Shown: positions 11,331 to 28,696, numbered from the stretch's first letter. The stretch is 64,000 nt of DNA from Hormiphora californensis (GCA_020137815.1 CM035354.1:5966015-6030014), one strand, 5' to 3'. A program made the numbers and translations. The notes: generated from the sequence alone by a model not told the origin.

Positions 11331-11735
11331 TTTGGCTGAAACTCAAATTAATTTGTTTAAAGTAGTGTTGAAAAGTTTGAAACTCAGATCCTAACGGTTA
11401 GATTACGCCTGGGGTTTGGGTTGGGGTTAGGACCTAACCCCAACCCAAACTCCAGGCGTAACCCTACTTTAGGCCGACACTCAAAACACTTAGATTCTAT
11501 TGTTTCCCTTCAAAAAAATCCCGCCCAGACTTAAATATTTCACAGCTGCGCTTTTCGCAATTTTAGTTTTTAGTTTTTCAAGAGAATTTTGAATTTCGTC
11601 TGCACAAAAAATGGAAATATTTTAAAAACTCGGTTTTTTGGAGACAAATAAATAAAATTGTCTGCACAATTGACAAATTAAGCGCCGCGGCTAAAAGTTT
11701 GCCGAAAACGCTGCAAAAAGGGAGCCGCGCAGTCT
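11241..11735. repeat. block X, first copy
   Basis: 495 bp, repeated almost exactly at 12162-12655 with a one-base length difference near 11515. Includes the LINE 5' end and the R-family segment ending GGGAGCCGCGCAGTCT. Confidence 0.95.
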
Positions 11736-12061
11736 TTACACACGCACTGTACTGCACAGTTCAGTTTTTAAAAAAAGTTTAAGAAAGTTTCACCCCTGAG
11801 GTCCCGGGCGCCGTTACGATCTGGGTGTTTACAGGCCAAACCACTCAACCGTTTTGGCTGATTCAAAGTTTATCTGGTAGGGAATGTCATGGCCTAATAA
11901 ATTGTGCATAAACTTAAAACCCCAACCCAAACCCCAACCCTAACCCTAACCCTACTTTAGCCCTAACCCTAAAAAACCGTTTGTCAGCACTCCCAAAACA
12001 CCCAGATTTTAACGCTGGCCTGAGGTCCCTAGGGATCCCTAATAAAGTTGTGACTTGTCAC
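11598..12061. repeat. block Y, first copy, cut by the gap
   Basis: Repeated at 13650-14114. It contains telomere-like CCCTAA units at about 11930-11975 and ends inside the 49-bp terminal repeat of the MITE seen whole at 14066-14324. Confidence 0.95.
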
Positions 12062-12161
12062 NNNNNNNNNNNNNNNNNNNNNNNNNNNNNNNNNNNNNNN
12101 NNNNNNNNNNNNNNNNNNNNNNNNNNNNNNNNNNNNNNNNNNNNNNNNNNNNNNNNNNNNN
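12062..12161. other. assembly gap of exactly 100 N
   Basis: A run of 100 N, a usual placeholder length for a scaffold join of unknown size. Both sides are repeat copies found elsewhere within 2 kb. Confidence 1.
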
Positions 12162-12655
12162 CATCACATAGCTCCGACAGCACTGCTTTCTGTTTCGCTA
12201 GTATCTCGTTTGACATATCCGGCATCGTCTTCCGGGGTGGTCAGGCAGACATTTGGCTGAAACTCAAATTAATTTGTTTAAAGTAGTGTTGAAAAGTTTG
12301 AAACTCAGATCCTAACGGTTAGATTACGCCTGGGGTTTGGGTTGGGGTTAGGACCTAACCCCAACCCAAACTCCAGGCGTAACCCTACTTTAGGCCGACA
12401 CTCAAAACACTTAGATTCTATTGTTTCCCTTCAAAAAATCCCGCCCAGACTTAAATATTTCACAGCTGCGCTTTTCGCAATTTTAGTTTTTAGTTTTTCA
12501 AGAGAATTTTGAATTTCGTCTGCACAAAAAATGGAAATATTTTAAAAACTCGGTTTTTTGGAGACAAATAAATAAAATTGTCTGCACAATTGACAAATTA
12601 AGCGCCGCGGCTAAAAGTTTGCCGAAAACGCTGCAAAAAGGGAGCCGCGCAGTCT
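12162..12655. repeat. block X, second copy
   Basis: Same as 11241-11735. After it the sequence diverges (GTGTTGCAGTTGCAGC) from the first copy. Confidence 0.95.
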
Positions 12656-13649
12656 GTGTTGCAGTTGCAGCATGCTGATTGCTGTGCTGCAGCACTCGTT
12701 TTTTACGGAAAACGTTAAAATCTGTTTTGAAAAGCGCTGCCTTATCCCGCGATGCTATCGGGGGCCAGCAGGCAGCAACGTTTGCCAAGGTGTGCGTTTA
12801 TTATCTGAGACCCCGGTGTGGGATTGCTGTTTCTCCAAAAAAGAGTTAAAATCTGGGTGTTGTGAGTGTCAGTTGGAATACGGCGCTGCAGCCCCCTCAT
12901 GCGTGCACCGGGCACCCCCGCAAGGGGCCTGCAGCGTATGCCAAGAGTGTCAGCACTAATGGTGTTTTAGGGTTATGGCTAAATAAGGGTTAGAGCTGAG
13001 GTTGGGCCTTGGGGTTGAGGCTTAAGATTTACTATCAGATAAACTTTGAATTAGCCAAAAATACAAATACAAATACAAATACAAATATACATTTATTGTC
13101 CGCTTTTCATTGTCCATATTATAAAGAACAACACGAGTTCTGTTAGGTCTTGACTACTAGCATCACTTGGTGCGGACTTCGTCTCACTAACTCTCGTTTC
13201 AAAAGCGGTTAGTTTTATACCAAAGATTTCCAGATATTTTTCAAAGAGATATTTTCTGAGGGTAATTTTTGTTAGTTAAACCATATTTAAATCGGATGAT
13301 GAAATATACTGTCTCTGCTTACTGCAGATTAATAGAATATGCTCTTGGATCTAGAGATCCAGAAATGAATATTTTAGCTCCAGGGCTTTAGCCCTTAAAC
13401 AATCGATACTGTCTTATACAACCTGGATGAGGACTGATGATCCGACTGCTTCACCTGTAGGAGAACCAAGGAGCGGAAGAGAAGTCATACTCGCTGTAGC
13501 CTGCATCTCACCACACTGGCTGTACTTCTATAAGTAAAGCCCAACACACTCCACTACACCACACCATACCGACTGTACTTCTATAAGTAAAGCCCAACAC
13601 ACTCCACTGCACCACACCATACTGGCAGCTGCGCTTTTCGAAGAGCAAT
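12656..13649. other. unique and mixed repeat sequence, no gene seen
   Basis: Contains an R-family terminus in inverted orientation (about 12945-13060), a short (AAATAC)n run at about 13058-13088, and two tandem copies of a unit of about 57 bp at 13517-13625 (TTCTATAAGTAAAGCCCAAC). Confidence 0.6.
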
Positions 13650-14065
13650 CGTCTGCACAAAAAATGGAAATATTTTAAAAACTCGGTTTTTTGGAGACAA
13701 ATAAATAAAATTGTCTGCACAATTGACAAATTAAGCGCCGCGGCTAAAAGTTTGCCGAAAACGCTGCAAAAAGGGAGCCGCGCAGTCTTTACACACGCAC
13801 TGTACTGCACAGTTCAGTTTTTAAAAAAAGTTTAAGAAAGTTTCACCCCTGAGGTCCCGGGCGCCGTTACGATCTGGGTGTTTACAGGCCAAACCACTCA
13901 ACCGTTTTGGCTGATTCAAAGTTTATCTGGTAGGGAATGTCATGGCCTAATAAATTGTGCATAAACTTAAAACCCCAACCCAAACCCCAACCCTAACCCT
14001 AACCCTACTTTAGCCCTAACCCTAAAAAACCGTTTGTCAGCACTCCCAAAACACCCAGATTTTAA
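13650..14065. repeat. block Y, second copy with telomere-like repeats
   Basis: Same as 11598-12012. The stretch 13978-14026 holds several CCCTAA units. TIR-like ends are ATCTGGGTGTTTA near 13872 and AACACCCAGATT near 14051. Confidence 0.9.
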
Positions 14066-14324
14066 CGCTGGCCTGAGGTCCCTAGGGATCCCTAATAAAG
14101 TTGTGACTTGTCACTGTAGTCTTGCGGAGGCACAGTTGTGACTTGTCACTGCGTGTGCGCGTACCAAAACGCACGTGGTTCCCACTGCGCGTAGCTGCGG
14201 CGTGGCGTAAACCATGCGGTGACAAGTTACAATCGCGCATTTTGAAGCCGCGCCGCCACGGGAACCACATGTTTGGTGACAAGTCACAACTTTATTAGGG
14301 ATCCCTAGGGACCTCAGGCCAGCG
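14066..14324. mobile_element. MITE with 49-bp perfect terminal inverted repeats
   Basis: The left end (14066-14114, CGCTGGCCTGAGGTCCCTAG ...) is exactly the reverse complement of the right end (14276-14324). The internal sequence of about 160 bp is non-coding. The element sits at the end of an R-family copy. No clear target duplication was recognised. Confidence 0.9.
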
Positions 14325-15018
14325 TACTAGTGGGTTGTGTAGTTTATTATAAAAAGTTTAAAGTTGCAGCACTCGCGTTTTTACAGTTGTGATTGTCAGC
14401 ACTCATGGTGTTTTGGGCCTTAGGAGTTAGGGTTATGGCTAAATCAGGCTTAGGGCTGAGGTTGGGCCTCGGGGTTGAGGCTTAAGATTTACTATCAGCC
14501 AAAAAATGTCTAGTGGTTTGGTGGTTAGATTTTAGAACTTAGAGCCATTTGTGTCCTTTAGCGTTTCCGCAGTCAACAAGTGTGTCCGGGGGCCACTCAC
14601 TTATAATGATCTCTATGCATTGTTGAATGCGTCTCCGCTTCTCCGGTCCTCAGCTCGTTTCCCGGTAGTTAGTGCATCACGTCCAAGTCGGTGACTCTTC
14701 CGGTGCTCGGGTGGCTTCCGGTGGTCGAAGTTCTAGATTTCAGGCTAGTTAAGGGTAAAACACGATCTGAGATCGTCGATATCAACCAGAATCATGCATG
14801 TGCATTTTCTCAACTGCCATGTGACCTGATGCTTCAATTTCGTTTTTATGGTGTTCATTGGAAAGATAAATTCAACCCAACGAAAAATAACACAATGATG
14901 GAAAATTAGGATGCTCATATCATAAATGAACGAAAAATGAATGAAGGAATGAAAAATGAATTTTCGAATTTTCGACAAAAAATATGAAAAAAGTTACCAA
15001 GGAATTGATCCAGAGTGC
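14325..15018. other. no gene seen
   Basis: Another inverted R-family terminus at about 14398-14500 (GTCAGCACTCATGGTGTTTT). The GC-richer stretch 14560-14760 is open in places but shows no recognisable motif. Confidence 0.5.
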
Positions 15019-15450
15019 TCCCATAATTTTTTCCCTGCCCGGGTGGATGCCCGAAGGGCATCTACCCGGATGATCGTTTTAGCACGTGTGCTAAAAAGAT
15101 CATAAAGGGTTTAGAAATCTCGGATTTGAAATAGTAACTCGAGCGTGGTCAAAATCGCGTGTGTCACGGTAGCAGCATAGTAACTGCTCCTTCATAAAAT
15201 CAAATAACTGTTTTGATGAAATATGATGTCAGGACGCTTATTTTTCAAAGCTGTGCGCGGCGCTGACAACACTGTTGCTGAAGGGGTGAGGGTAAAGCAG
15301 TAACACTGTGTAACTGCATACATACAGGACGCATGCATCTCACATTGCGACCAAGCCTTTATATTGTGATAGTGTGATACTGATCCTGTCGACGGAGGGC
15401 AGGGAAACACCGCATTATGAATACATAATGCAATAATTCTTGTTATTCTC
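15019..15450. repeat. dispersed repeat with CCGGGTG hairpin (copy 1)
   Basis: Left part: TTTTTTCCCTGCC then a perfect-looking stem at 15039-15069 (CCGGGTGGATGCCC, loop GAA). Right part: GGCAGGGAAACACCGCATTA near 15398. Both parts recur inverted at 30530-31020, and the right part again near 31320-31350. Confidence 0.65.
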
Positions 15451-15668
15451 GCAACTATCAAGTATCAGCGTTTTGACGCCATACCTCGCTAACCATGACC
15501 AACAATCCGTAGGCCACCTTGTACAATAATTGTCCACGAAATCGCGTTCTGCAATAGATCCTTGTATGTTTACCCCATGCACCCTCTAGAAGAAGAGGCA
15601 CTGCGACATCCAAAATTATTCGAGTCGACTTTCTGATACAGATTCTCTGGACTCTGCTAGAAGTCGTT

Positions 15669-16257
15669 TTAAAGGGCCTAAAAACCCAAATTTTATTTAA
15701 TTATTTTGAACACTACATCGTAATAAGCATGCTATTGGAGTCCCAAAAAAACATAGGTATACGCCCCACCCGCCCAATGTGAGCCCAGGGGGAGCCCCTC
15801 AAGTTGGGGCCCAGTTGGGGTCCCTTGTAAACGCGCTTGTACTCCTTGAAATGCTAACAATATGATCCTCTCTGAAATTTGAAGTTTTGGGTAAAATTTA
15901 GCATTGTGTTTCAGGTGAGAACATAATCTTTCTTGTCTTTGTATTCTGGTAATTTTTCTCCTAGTTTTGATAGGCTTAAATAATAATTGATGAGAAAGAT
16001 TATGAAATCTACTAAAACACAATGATAGTTTCTATCCTAAATTTTATATCTGAGAGAGGATCATATTGTTAGCATTTCAAGGAGTACAAGCGCGTTTACA
16101 AGGGGACCCCAAATGGCCCCCAACTTGAGTGGCTCCCCCTGGGCTCACCTGGGGCCCGTGTGGCGTGTACCTATGTTTTTTGGGACTCCAATAGCATGCT
16201 TGTTACGATGTAGTGTTCAAAATAATTAAATAAAATTTGGGTTTTTAGGCCCTTTAA
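15669..16257. mobile_element. foldback transposon with about 200-bp arms and TTAA ends
   Basis: Starts TTAAAGGGCCTAAAAACCC at 15669 and ends with its reverse complement at 16257. Arms of about 200 bp surround a centre of about 180 bp. TTAA at both ends fits the TTAA target specificity of piggyBac- or Kolobok-type transposases. There is no transposase ORF, so it is non-autonomous. Confidence 0.85.
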
Positions 16258-16703
16258 GGTAATTTTTGGGTACATACTATCTGACTTTACTATGAAAAAA
16301 GACTAAACGTTGTAACAAGACTCCATCAGCTCACTTTATTTGTGTCGCAGTCAGGACTCACCTCCATCAGCCCATGTTATTGCCAATACCCTCTGCCTCT
16401 GTTCCATCCAGTTTCTTGGAAATTACACCGGTACCAGCACCTGACCGCATCAGGTGATATCTGGCAGTCGCTCATATATTGAAACATCCCTGGCCCATTT
16501 GTTATAGACTACTTGGCTACAGCTGCTTGAGAATCGTTTTAACAGACATTATAATGGGAAACTCTACTTTTGTAAACCTCTCTGTCCACGGTGACTCTGG
16601 AGGAGGTGTAAATGGTTGGTCTGGGCGTGCACACCTCGTATGTTTTTATCAGCCTGGTTTCCTGAAACTAGACACCGCTTGGCGCTTGCTTATCACTGTC
16701 TGA

Positions 16704-16705
<2 letters not shown>

Positions 16706-16796
<91 letters not shown>

Positions 16797-16830
16797 TTTC
16801 TCTCACTCTCTTTCTCTCTCTCTCCCTCCC
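16706..16830. repeat. (CT)n microsatellite
   Basis: Pure then interrupted CT repeat upstream of SGK3. Confidence 0.95.
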
Positions 16831-17306
16831 CTTCTATCTGACAGTCCTTCCATCGGCTTCTCCAAGAAATACAAAACCTCGACGAGTCATCCTTGGAAGT
16901 GGGAACCTTTATTTGAGAGAGATGTCGTGACTGAAATAACCAGCTGAATGATGTAGCAGATGACGTATGCGAATGAATTATGCAATATCTCATTCCTCAA
17001 GAGACCGCTAGTCTATCATTACATCTGTGCATGTACTTTTCCTATGTGGCTAAGTGATACCCATTATATCATCTCCTAATTTGGTGTTAAAAAGCTTTTA
17101 TTGAGCGTGCTTTCTCTATTATCACTGATGGACTTGAAATTAACAAATTTATGCAGTATGCACCCTTTATAACGGAATTTTCTCTCATATTTATTTCCTA
17201 TTATATATTTAGTGTTACAGTCCCAGCGATCCTCAAATTATAATTATCTCACCTAGAATATTAAACCAAACTATAATAAATATTGACACATTCTTCAGCG
17301 TGACAT

Positions 17307-22660
<5,354 letters not shown>

Positions 22661-22987
22661 GGAGCTCTTTTCTTCCTTTCTGGAGAGTGTGTTAGAAAGG
22701 GGCGAGATATAGGATTATGTGGTGACCCACTTCTCTGGCCACTACAACTCTGGCTACTACAACTCTGGCTACTACAACTCTGGCTAGTAGCCACAGTTGT
22801 ATACAACTCTGGCTACTAGGAGTGCACCTCTGGCTACCAAACGACCCCGCCTATGTATGCAACAGAACACCGACTCATTAGGTGATAGGTAGCTAGGTAC
22901 ACGCATAAATATACACGAGTTAGGTAATAGGTTATTGGTTTGCTGGATAAAGTACTGATAAGTTGAGAACATGGTGATTGCTTCCAG

Positions 22988-23236
22988 GCCAACCCCAAGG
23001 AATCGAATCCCGCCACTACAGCAACCTCCGCACCTAACAACACCAAGAGCTCTGACAACAACAGCGGAAAGACCGAGACCCTCCGTCGGCCGTCTACTAA
23101 GATAGTAAACGTGGACAGCGGATACTCGCCAGAAACGGAGACTCAGATCGAACTCATCAGCCGTAAACCTGACATCGTTTCACCCGAGCTATTCAAGAAA
23201 AACATAGTTTTCGGGGATCAAGTTAACCTCAGATAA
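22988..23236 (+). CDS. coding-like terminal exon of unknown gene inside the element
   Basis: Open from acceptor TTCCAG at 22987 to TAA at 23234-23236, 83 codons in phase 0. The peptide is polar, Ser/Thr/Asn-rich at first, then has VDSGYSPETETQIELISRKP and ends KKNIVFGDQVNLR. The composition looks like real protein, but I recognise no family. It could be an alternative last exon of SGK3, the last exon of another gene, or a host fragment captured by the surrounding inverted-repeat element. Confidence 0.35.
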   Translation, partial: ANPKESNPATTATSAPNNTKSSDNNSGKTETLRRPSTKIVNVDSGYSPETETQIELISRKPDIVSPELFKKNIVFGDQVNLR

Positions 23237-23729
23237 TTTTCCAACCTTTAGGTGTAGAGGTCTGAAACTTCTTTTAAGTTGACCTTGTAACTAGATCTAT
23301 CATTCAGTACTAAATTTAGCTTCTCAGCAATTGTGGTTCATGAATAAATGAGGTTAACATTGAATTTTGGACAAAAGTTAACCTTACTTTTCTCCAAGAC
23401 GGTGCACAAAAAATCGATTCTGAGCACATCATCTGGTCCGGCTCTTCCTCGGTCCCCTACCTCTGAACCCTCGCCTGGAAGCTGATCTAGTCAGGCTGTC
23501 CGCTACCTGACCCCGAGACCCAACCTCAATTGCCATGTTGAAACACTTCCAACCATTAGCAGGACAAATAAGCTGATCCCACCAGTTCACCGTCTTTATC
23601 TCTCGTGAGAATTCAATATAAGATCAGGCCTGCTTTGGTCTCAGGGATAGAATGAAGCCAACCATTCTCTCCCCCATATCGTACAGGCTTCTCCAGCTGA
23701 CTGTCAGGCCAATGCTTTGACCACATTTC

Positions 23730-23957
23730 TCATGTGAGAAACGAAAATGGGTCAAGCCAATACTCTGACAGCCAGCTGAACACATGAATCCCATCGGGAC
23801 TACATCCTCTCTCCAAGCCAACCACATCTGACTGAACGTCTAATTGCATGGTCTCTACTGCAGTCCTCTCTTGGTATAACCTCTTAAGAACTCTGTCGAT
23901 CACAGCACCTATCGTCTCACTGTCCGACACCTTCTCCCAAGGATACGTCCCTGACAA
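23730..23957 (-). CDS. coding-like frame of unknown origin inside the element
   Basis: 75 codons on the minus strand starting MSGTYPWEKVSDSETIGAVI and rich in amphipathic helix-like sequence (DRVLKRLYQERTAVETMQLD). No known domain. It may be a relic of the element's own protein or a chance frame. Confidence 0.25.
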   Translation of the reverse strand: MSGTYPWEKVSDSETIGAVIDRVLKRLYQERTAVETMQLDVQSDVVGLERGCSPDGIHVFSWLSEYWLDPFSFLT

Positions 23958-24138
23958 CGATATAATAACGTGTAATACGGCGTTATATTTCTTCTATAAG
24001 CGGGACTTCGTAATAGCCAGAGTTGCACCCCTAGTAGCCAGAGTTGTATACAACTGTGGCTACTAGCCAGAGTTGTAATAGCCAGAGTTGTAGTAGCCAG
24101 AGTTGTAGTGGCCAGAGAAGTGGGTAATCGGATTATGT

Positions 24139-25540
24139 TAGGCAGCCTGGCGGGAGTTGTATGGATTTGATTCCCGACAATATTGTTTGGACTTCCTGAG
24201 CGAGAGAGATTGTTTCGTCCGAAAGAGACCCATTTGTGTTATTGTTTTGTGTGACGTGTGTGTGATTGTGTGTGACGTGTGTACTGTGTTATCTATTATA
24301 TGTGTGACGAGTGAGTAAGGTGGGAACGAGAGATTGAGAGAGAGAGAATACGTTTGTTTGTAGTTGGTACGTTTGTGTATGTAGAGTTTGATCTTTTTAT
24401 ACAACTGGTATTCACACAAAAGAGAGGTCCTAAATCCTCCAATGACCAAATGTATTTCTTGGTTATCATGATCCTCATCAAATCTTAATGAGAAATAAGG
24501 ATCATGGTGTAACGCGATTTATGTGTCTGTGTGAATTCCGGTGAATTTGATTCTATCTTGGGGAAATCTTGTGTGTCCTATTATTATTAGAGATGTTGAA
24601 GATTTATTAACGCTAATATATAACTCATTTATAGAGTTAGTGTGCTAACTTGATAGCTAGGTTAGCAGTTCACTAGAACCGATGATGTTTCCTATCGGAG
24701 TGTTTAGCAGGTGGGGAAGACACGTCCGGGGGTAAGATCTGTCAGGCCAATGCATTGACCGCAGTTCGTTTGAAAGAAATGAAAATCTGAATAGGATTAG
24801 GCCACTGCTCTGACTTCCCCCTTACTCAACAACCTCTGACAGGGTACAATAATTTTAGTAAATTTCTTATCTTACCCTATCAGAGCATTGGCCTATTCAG
24901 ATTTTCATTTCTTTATTTTACCCCTAGCAGCCTAGTGAACCATGAGATGTGTGAGCTAGTTGTGGAACTAGGTTCTCCAGGACTTCTCCTTGTTCCAGGG
25001 ATTGAGAACCCTGTATTTTTGTAACTGTGTGTTTGTGTTGACAAGTTCCATTTATCCATCATTTCATATGTTGTCGAAATGGGATGGTATAAATGGAACT
25101 TGTGTTTGTGATATATGTTGGTATGATGCTTTTCTGGTCCTCCTGTATTTATATCCCACAAATGTTCTTCTATTTGTGAAAGCCGAGGGGAGTTTTGAGC
25201 ATTTTATCTCGTATCACTTTGCCTTTTTTACCTTTTTACAAACTCCTAAATAACGTGTTCTCTGTTTTGATAAAACGAATTTGTCGAAAATAAACTCGTG
25301 TGCCAGCTCAATGGAATGCTGCAGTGGCCAATCGGAATGGGAATTCATCTTTTGCTTGTCAAAACAGGACATTGATTGCGCGGAAACTCATTTGCGCGGC
25401 ACTCAAAAATGCGCGCGCAAAGTTTAAATTCATTTGCATGCGAAAAATCTCGTTTTAAAAAAACACACTTTTCCGTCAAAAAACTTTCGTGTCTTTTCCT
25501 CGTTAAAACTTAAAACTGAAACACCCCTAACCAGTTTGTT
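24139..25540. other. intergenic between SGK3 and CatSper1
   Basis: Contains an imperfect inverted repeat at about 24738-24905 (GTCAGGCCAATGCATTGACC and a related inverse), similar to a smaller one inside the preceding element at about 23697-23778. Just upstream of CatSper1 (25375-25445) lies a GCGC-rich patch and an octamer-like ATTTGCAT. No gene seen. Confidence 0.5.
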
Positions 25541-28500
25541 ATGGATAAGGGGTTCGTTGTAGATGGACGAAGAGCAACCCAACGTATTCAGCCGCTGAAC
25601 TATTTTAATCCCCGGGTTAACAGCATTCGGGGGAGCATTCACCAAGCCCACGGACCCGGAATTTATAATTCAAGTGTCCGTCCGACCCGGGTAGGCCGGA
25701 GCATTGCCCCCGATCTCCATCCCTTGTGCACAAAGGGACGTGTCAGACAGTTCTTGTATGACTTCACAGAGAGCAAAAGTTTCCATGTGTTCATGCTGCT
25801 AATAATTCTAAGCAACACTGGCCTGATCGGTCTTCAAACGATTCCTTCCATCCAAAACTCTATCGGTTGGTATCTCTCCCTGTTGAACATCTTTTATCTC
25901 GCCGTTTACATCATGGAATTCGCTCTAAAACTGGGTGCACTGTTCCACAAGTATTTTTGTGATCGGTGGAACCTGTTCGATTTCTTCATCGTCATTACAT
26001 CTCTCGTGGATTTCGTTTGGCCCATGGTTATGACTGCTTCCCTGGCAGTTGACACGGATATATTCCGTATTTTCCGTCTTCTCAAATCACTGCGAGCACT
26101 CCGTGCTCTCCGGGTGATTAGAACCATCCAATTCTTGAAGAACCTCCAGATTACAGTGAGCGCCATCGTTCAGTCCATTCCTGCTCTGAGCAGCATTATC
26201 ATGTTGATCAGTTTGGTTCTTTACATCTTTGCTATTGTGGGCAAAGGATTGTACGCTGAGGTCGATGAGAAACGATTTGGAAACATAGGTTAGTTATGAA
26301 AAATCTAAAAATATATGGCCAGCTTTAGCTCACCACCAGTTTTATCTCCTCGCAGGTTTCGCAGCGTTTACCCTTTTCCAACTGCTCACCCTGGACGATT
26401 GGTTCTTTATGTTCACGGAAGTTCGAAATAACCACCCTGAGTACTGGCACATTCTCATCTATCTGGTTATCTTTATCGTGCTGGAGAACTTCATTTTCAT
26501 CAACTTGTTCATTGCCGTCATTGTGGACAACCTTGAGAGGTGAGCTGCATAGTGTTCTTTGTGTGTTTCTTCTTTGTGTGTTTGTTATTTCTGTGGTGAG
26601 CTCGTTTTAAACATTCCAAAAATGCAAAGTTAGGAAGAGAAAGGGGGGCTAGGTACTTATTCTATTATGCTGTTTTGTGGTCCTGGTTCTAGGCAACATA
26701 TAATAATAAGAAGAATGAGTTGCAAGTGAGAGAGAAAGACCTCATATATTATACCCGTTGCTAGGTAGTACACATCTTCTAGTGGTGGTGGTGGTGGCCA
26801 GAATGCAGTATGTCGCTATAATACTCCAACATTTCCCTGGGTGCTCTTGGGAATCTCGCTGTATTAGGTGGCACACGGCAATCGAGCTCTTACACTTTGA
26901 GATTAATCCTAGCTCTTTAATTTCCCCTCCTAAACCACTTTTATATCGTTAGTCTGGCATAATAAGAGAGCTATAAGAGTGTCATGAGTGGCCTCTATAT
27001 ATGTGAGATGGGTAGTGAGATAGATTTGGAAGATAGAGAGAGAGAGAGGGAGAGAAGTTTGTAACACACAAAGCGCACGTGTGAGCTGCTTTTATGTCTG
27101 GGGGAATCACTGTGGGAAATTGTCGGTGGTACTCATTGTACGATCATTACAAAAGTATACTTCATCTCTCACACAGTGCAAGCTGGTGAGTCATTATTAC
27201 AATGCTTTCTCTAACACCTTCTAGTCATTCACACACTCGAGGATGTCATATTGATTCTCTTGTCTCTGTAATTAATCTTGCCAATCTTACCAGTCTTCCA
27301 ATTACAACATGAGCCGAAAGAGGCGTATATTTCGGGTTATAATGTTGTAATTGGTTGCCTTGCTCGACGGCCTGTTCCACGCCCCGCACATGTATATAAT
27401 AACAAGTAATTGTCTAGTTGATCCCAACAGTCATCCTCCCCTGAACTAGCATGATCATGAGTTGTTGAGTACTATACCCCGATGATACTCGACAAAACAA
27501 GAGGGAGTCATCAGTCAGCTCGTATTGTTGGACAGGAGTCCCGCATATTGTTCCATGGACTTGCTGCTATGAGTTCTGCTGTAAAAGAGAGCGTGTTTTA
27601 AACTCTCTCACCTCGCTATTGCTTGCCTGGATCTGTCCCCCTACTTTTGCTCTGTATTTGCATGTCATGGAGAGATTTGAGATGGACCTGGCTTCCTAAT
27701 ATTTTTCCTTTTCGTGCTTCTTCCATACATCTCTCTCCCCATCTCTCTCCCTCTGTCTCTCTCCCTCTGTCTCATTACATTTTAGTCACCAAATTGCATT
27801 TTGGCCAGCCCAGCTCTATCTTTGTTACTATCTCCTATATATAGGTCTCTCGCAGATAATGCTAGCATTTTTTGTTAATTTTCCCTTCATTTGGTAGCCT
27901 AACCCAAATTCATCCAGTTTCATAATGTTTGGTCGTGTTACGGTTCATGTCTCTCTCATTGTGTTGGGTCTCTGAGTGGTCTCTGATGGTATTGGGGAAT
28001 ATTCCAAATTTAATTACAGTACAACACAGTGCCCTTTTATCCATTTCAGAATCCAGTGTATATTATATATATGCTGTATGTATTTCATTTGTATGTACCT
28101 TTACTTACTAGGACCAACAACTGCACTTCAATCATAGCATGTAGCACCACTCACTCCACTCTTGTCATATTTCAGGGCACACGCCACTGCAAAGGAGGAG
28201 TCTCTTGACCAAAGTGCGAGCGTTAACTCCTTGGATTCAGAGGAGGTTGTAACTGCCATGGCACTTGATGAGTGAGTGATGGGTCCCTTCCCAATTCCTA
28301 TATATTATTAAACCACATAGCTACCCTCACATATAATAATATTCACTATACATCACTCACACATCACACTAAACATCACTCAACTCACACACATCACACA
28401 CCCAACTCACATATATCACACATCACACTCACACACACGCATTCAACTCACACTAAACTCACACACTCAACTCACACACACTCACACACACATCACACAG

Positions 28501-28696
28501 GGACCAGATCCTGGATGAGGTACCACCCTCTGGAGCGGTGGAGTATTATTACGAGGGGAGGCGTGATGCAGCCACCAAGAAAATAGCACAAGTAACGGAG
28601 ATATTCGCCACTATGGAGTGGTACATGGCTGAATCTCAGATATGTGTTCGAAACCTGAATAAACTGATGGACTTGGCTAAGAAATCTCATCATTAA
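25541..28696 (+). CDS. CATSPER1: CatSper1-type sperm cation channel alpha subunit
   Basis: Exons 25541-26288, 26356-26539, 28176-28271 and 28501-28696 join in phase to 407 aa. One six-transmembrane domain: S1 from about residue 80 (FHVFMLLIILSNTGLIGL), S2 (NIFYLAVYIMEFALKLGA), S3 (WNLFDFFIVITSLVDF), S4 with seven regularly spaced Arg/Lys (IFRIFRLLKSLRALRALRVI), S5, pore FQLLTLDDWFFMF (T-x-D-x-W, the CatSper selectivity signature), S6 and a coiled-coil-like C-terminus. KRFGNI followed by FTLFQLLTLDDW favours CatSper1 over CatSper2-4. The channel admits Ca2+ in the sperm flagellum as part of a heterotetramer. The N-terminus is only about 78 residues and lacks the long His-rich domain of mammalian CatSper1. 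The start is the first ATG of the exon; no upstream exon was found. Confidence 0.93.

Larger units (their letters stand above)
22721..24129. mobile_element. 1.4-kb inverted-repeat element next to the SGK3 stop, 9-bp direct repeats
   Basis: GGATTATGT occurs at 22712-22720 and 24130-24138. Directly inside, ACCCACTTCTCTGGCCACTA (left) pairs with its reverse complement (right), and the arms continue for about 110 bp through repeated TACAACTCTGGCTA units. This is a transposon-like structure with an 8- or 9-bp target duplication, compatible with a hAT- or P-type element. No transposase was recognised. The interior holds a coding-looking frame on each strand (22988-23236 plus; 23730-23957 minus). 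Confidence 0.75.
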
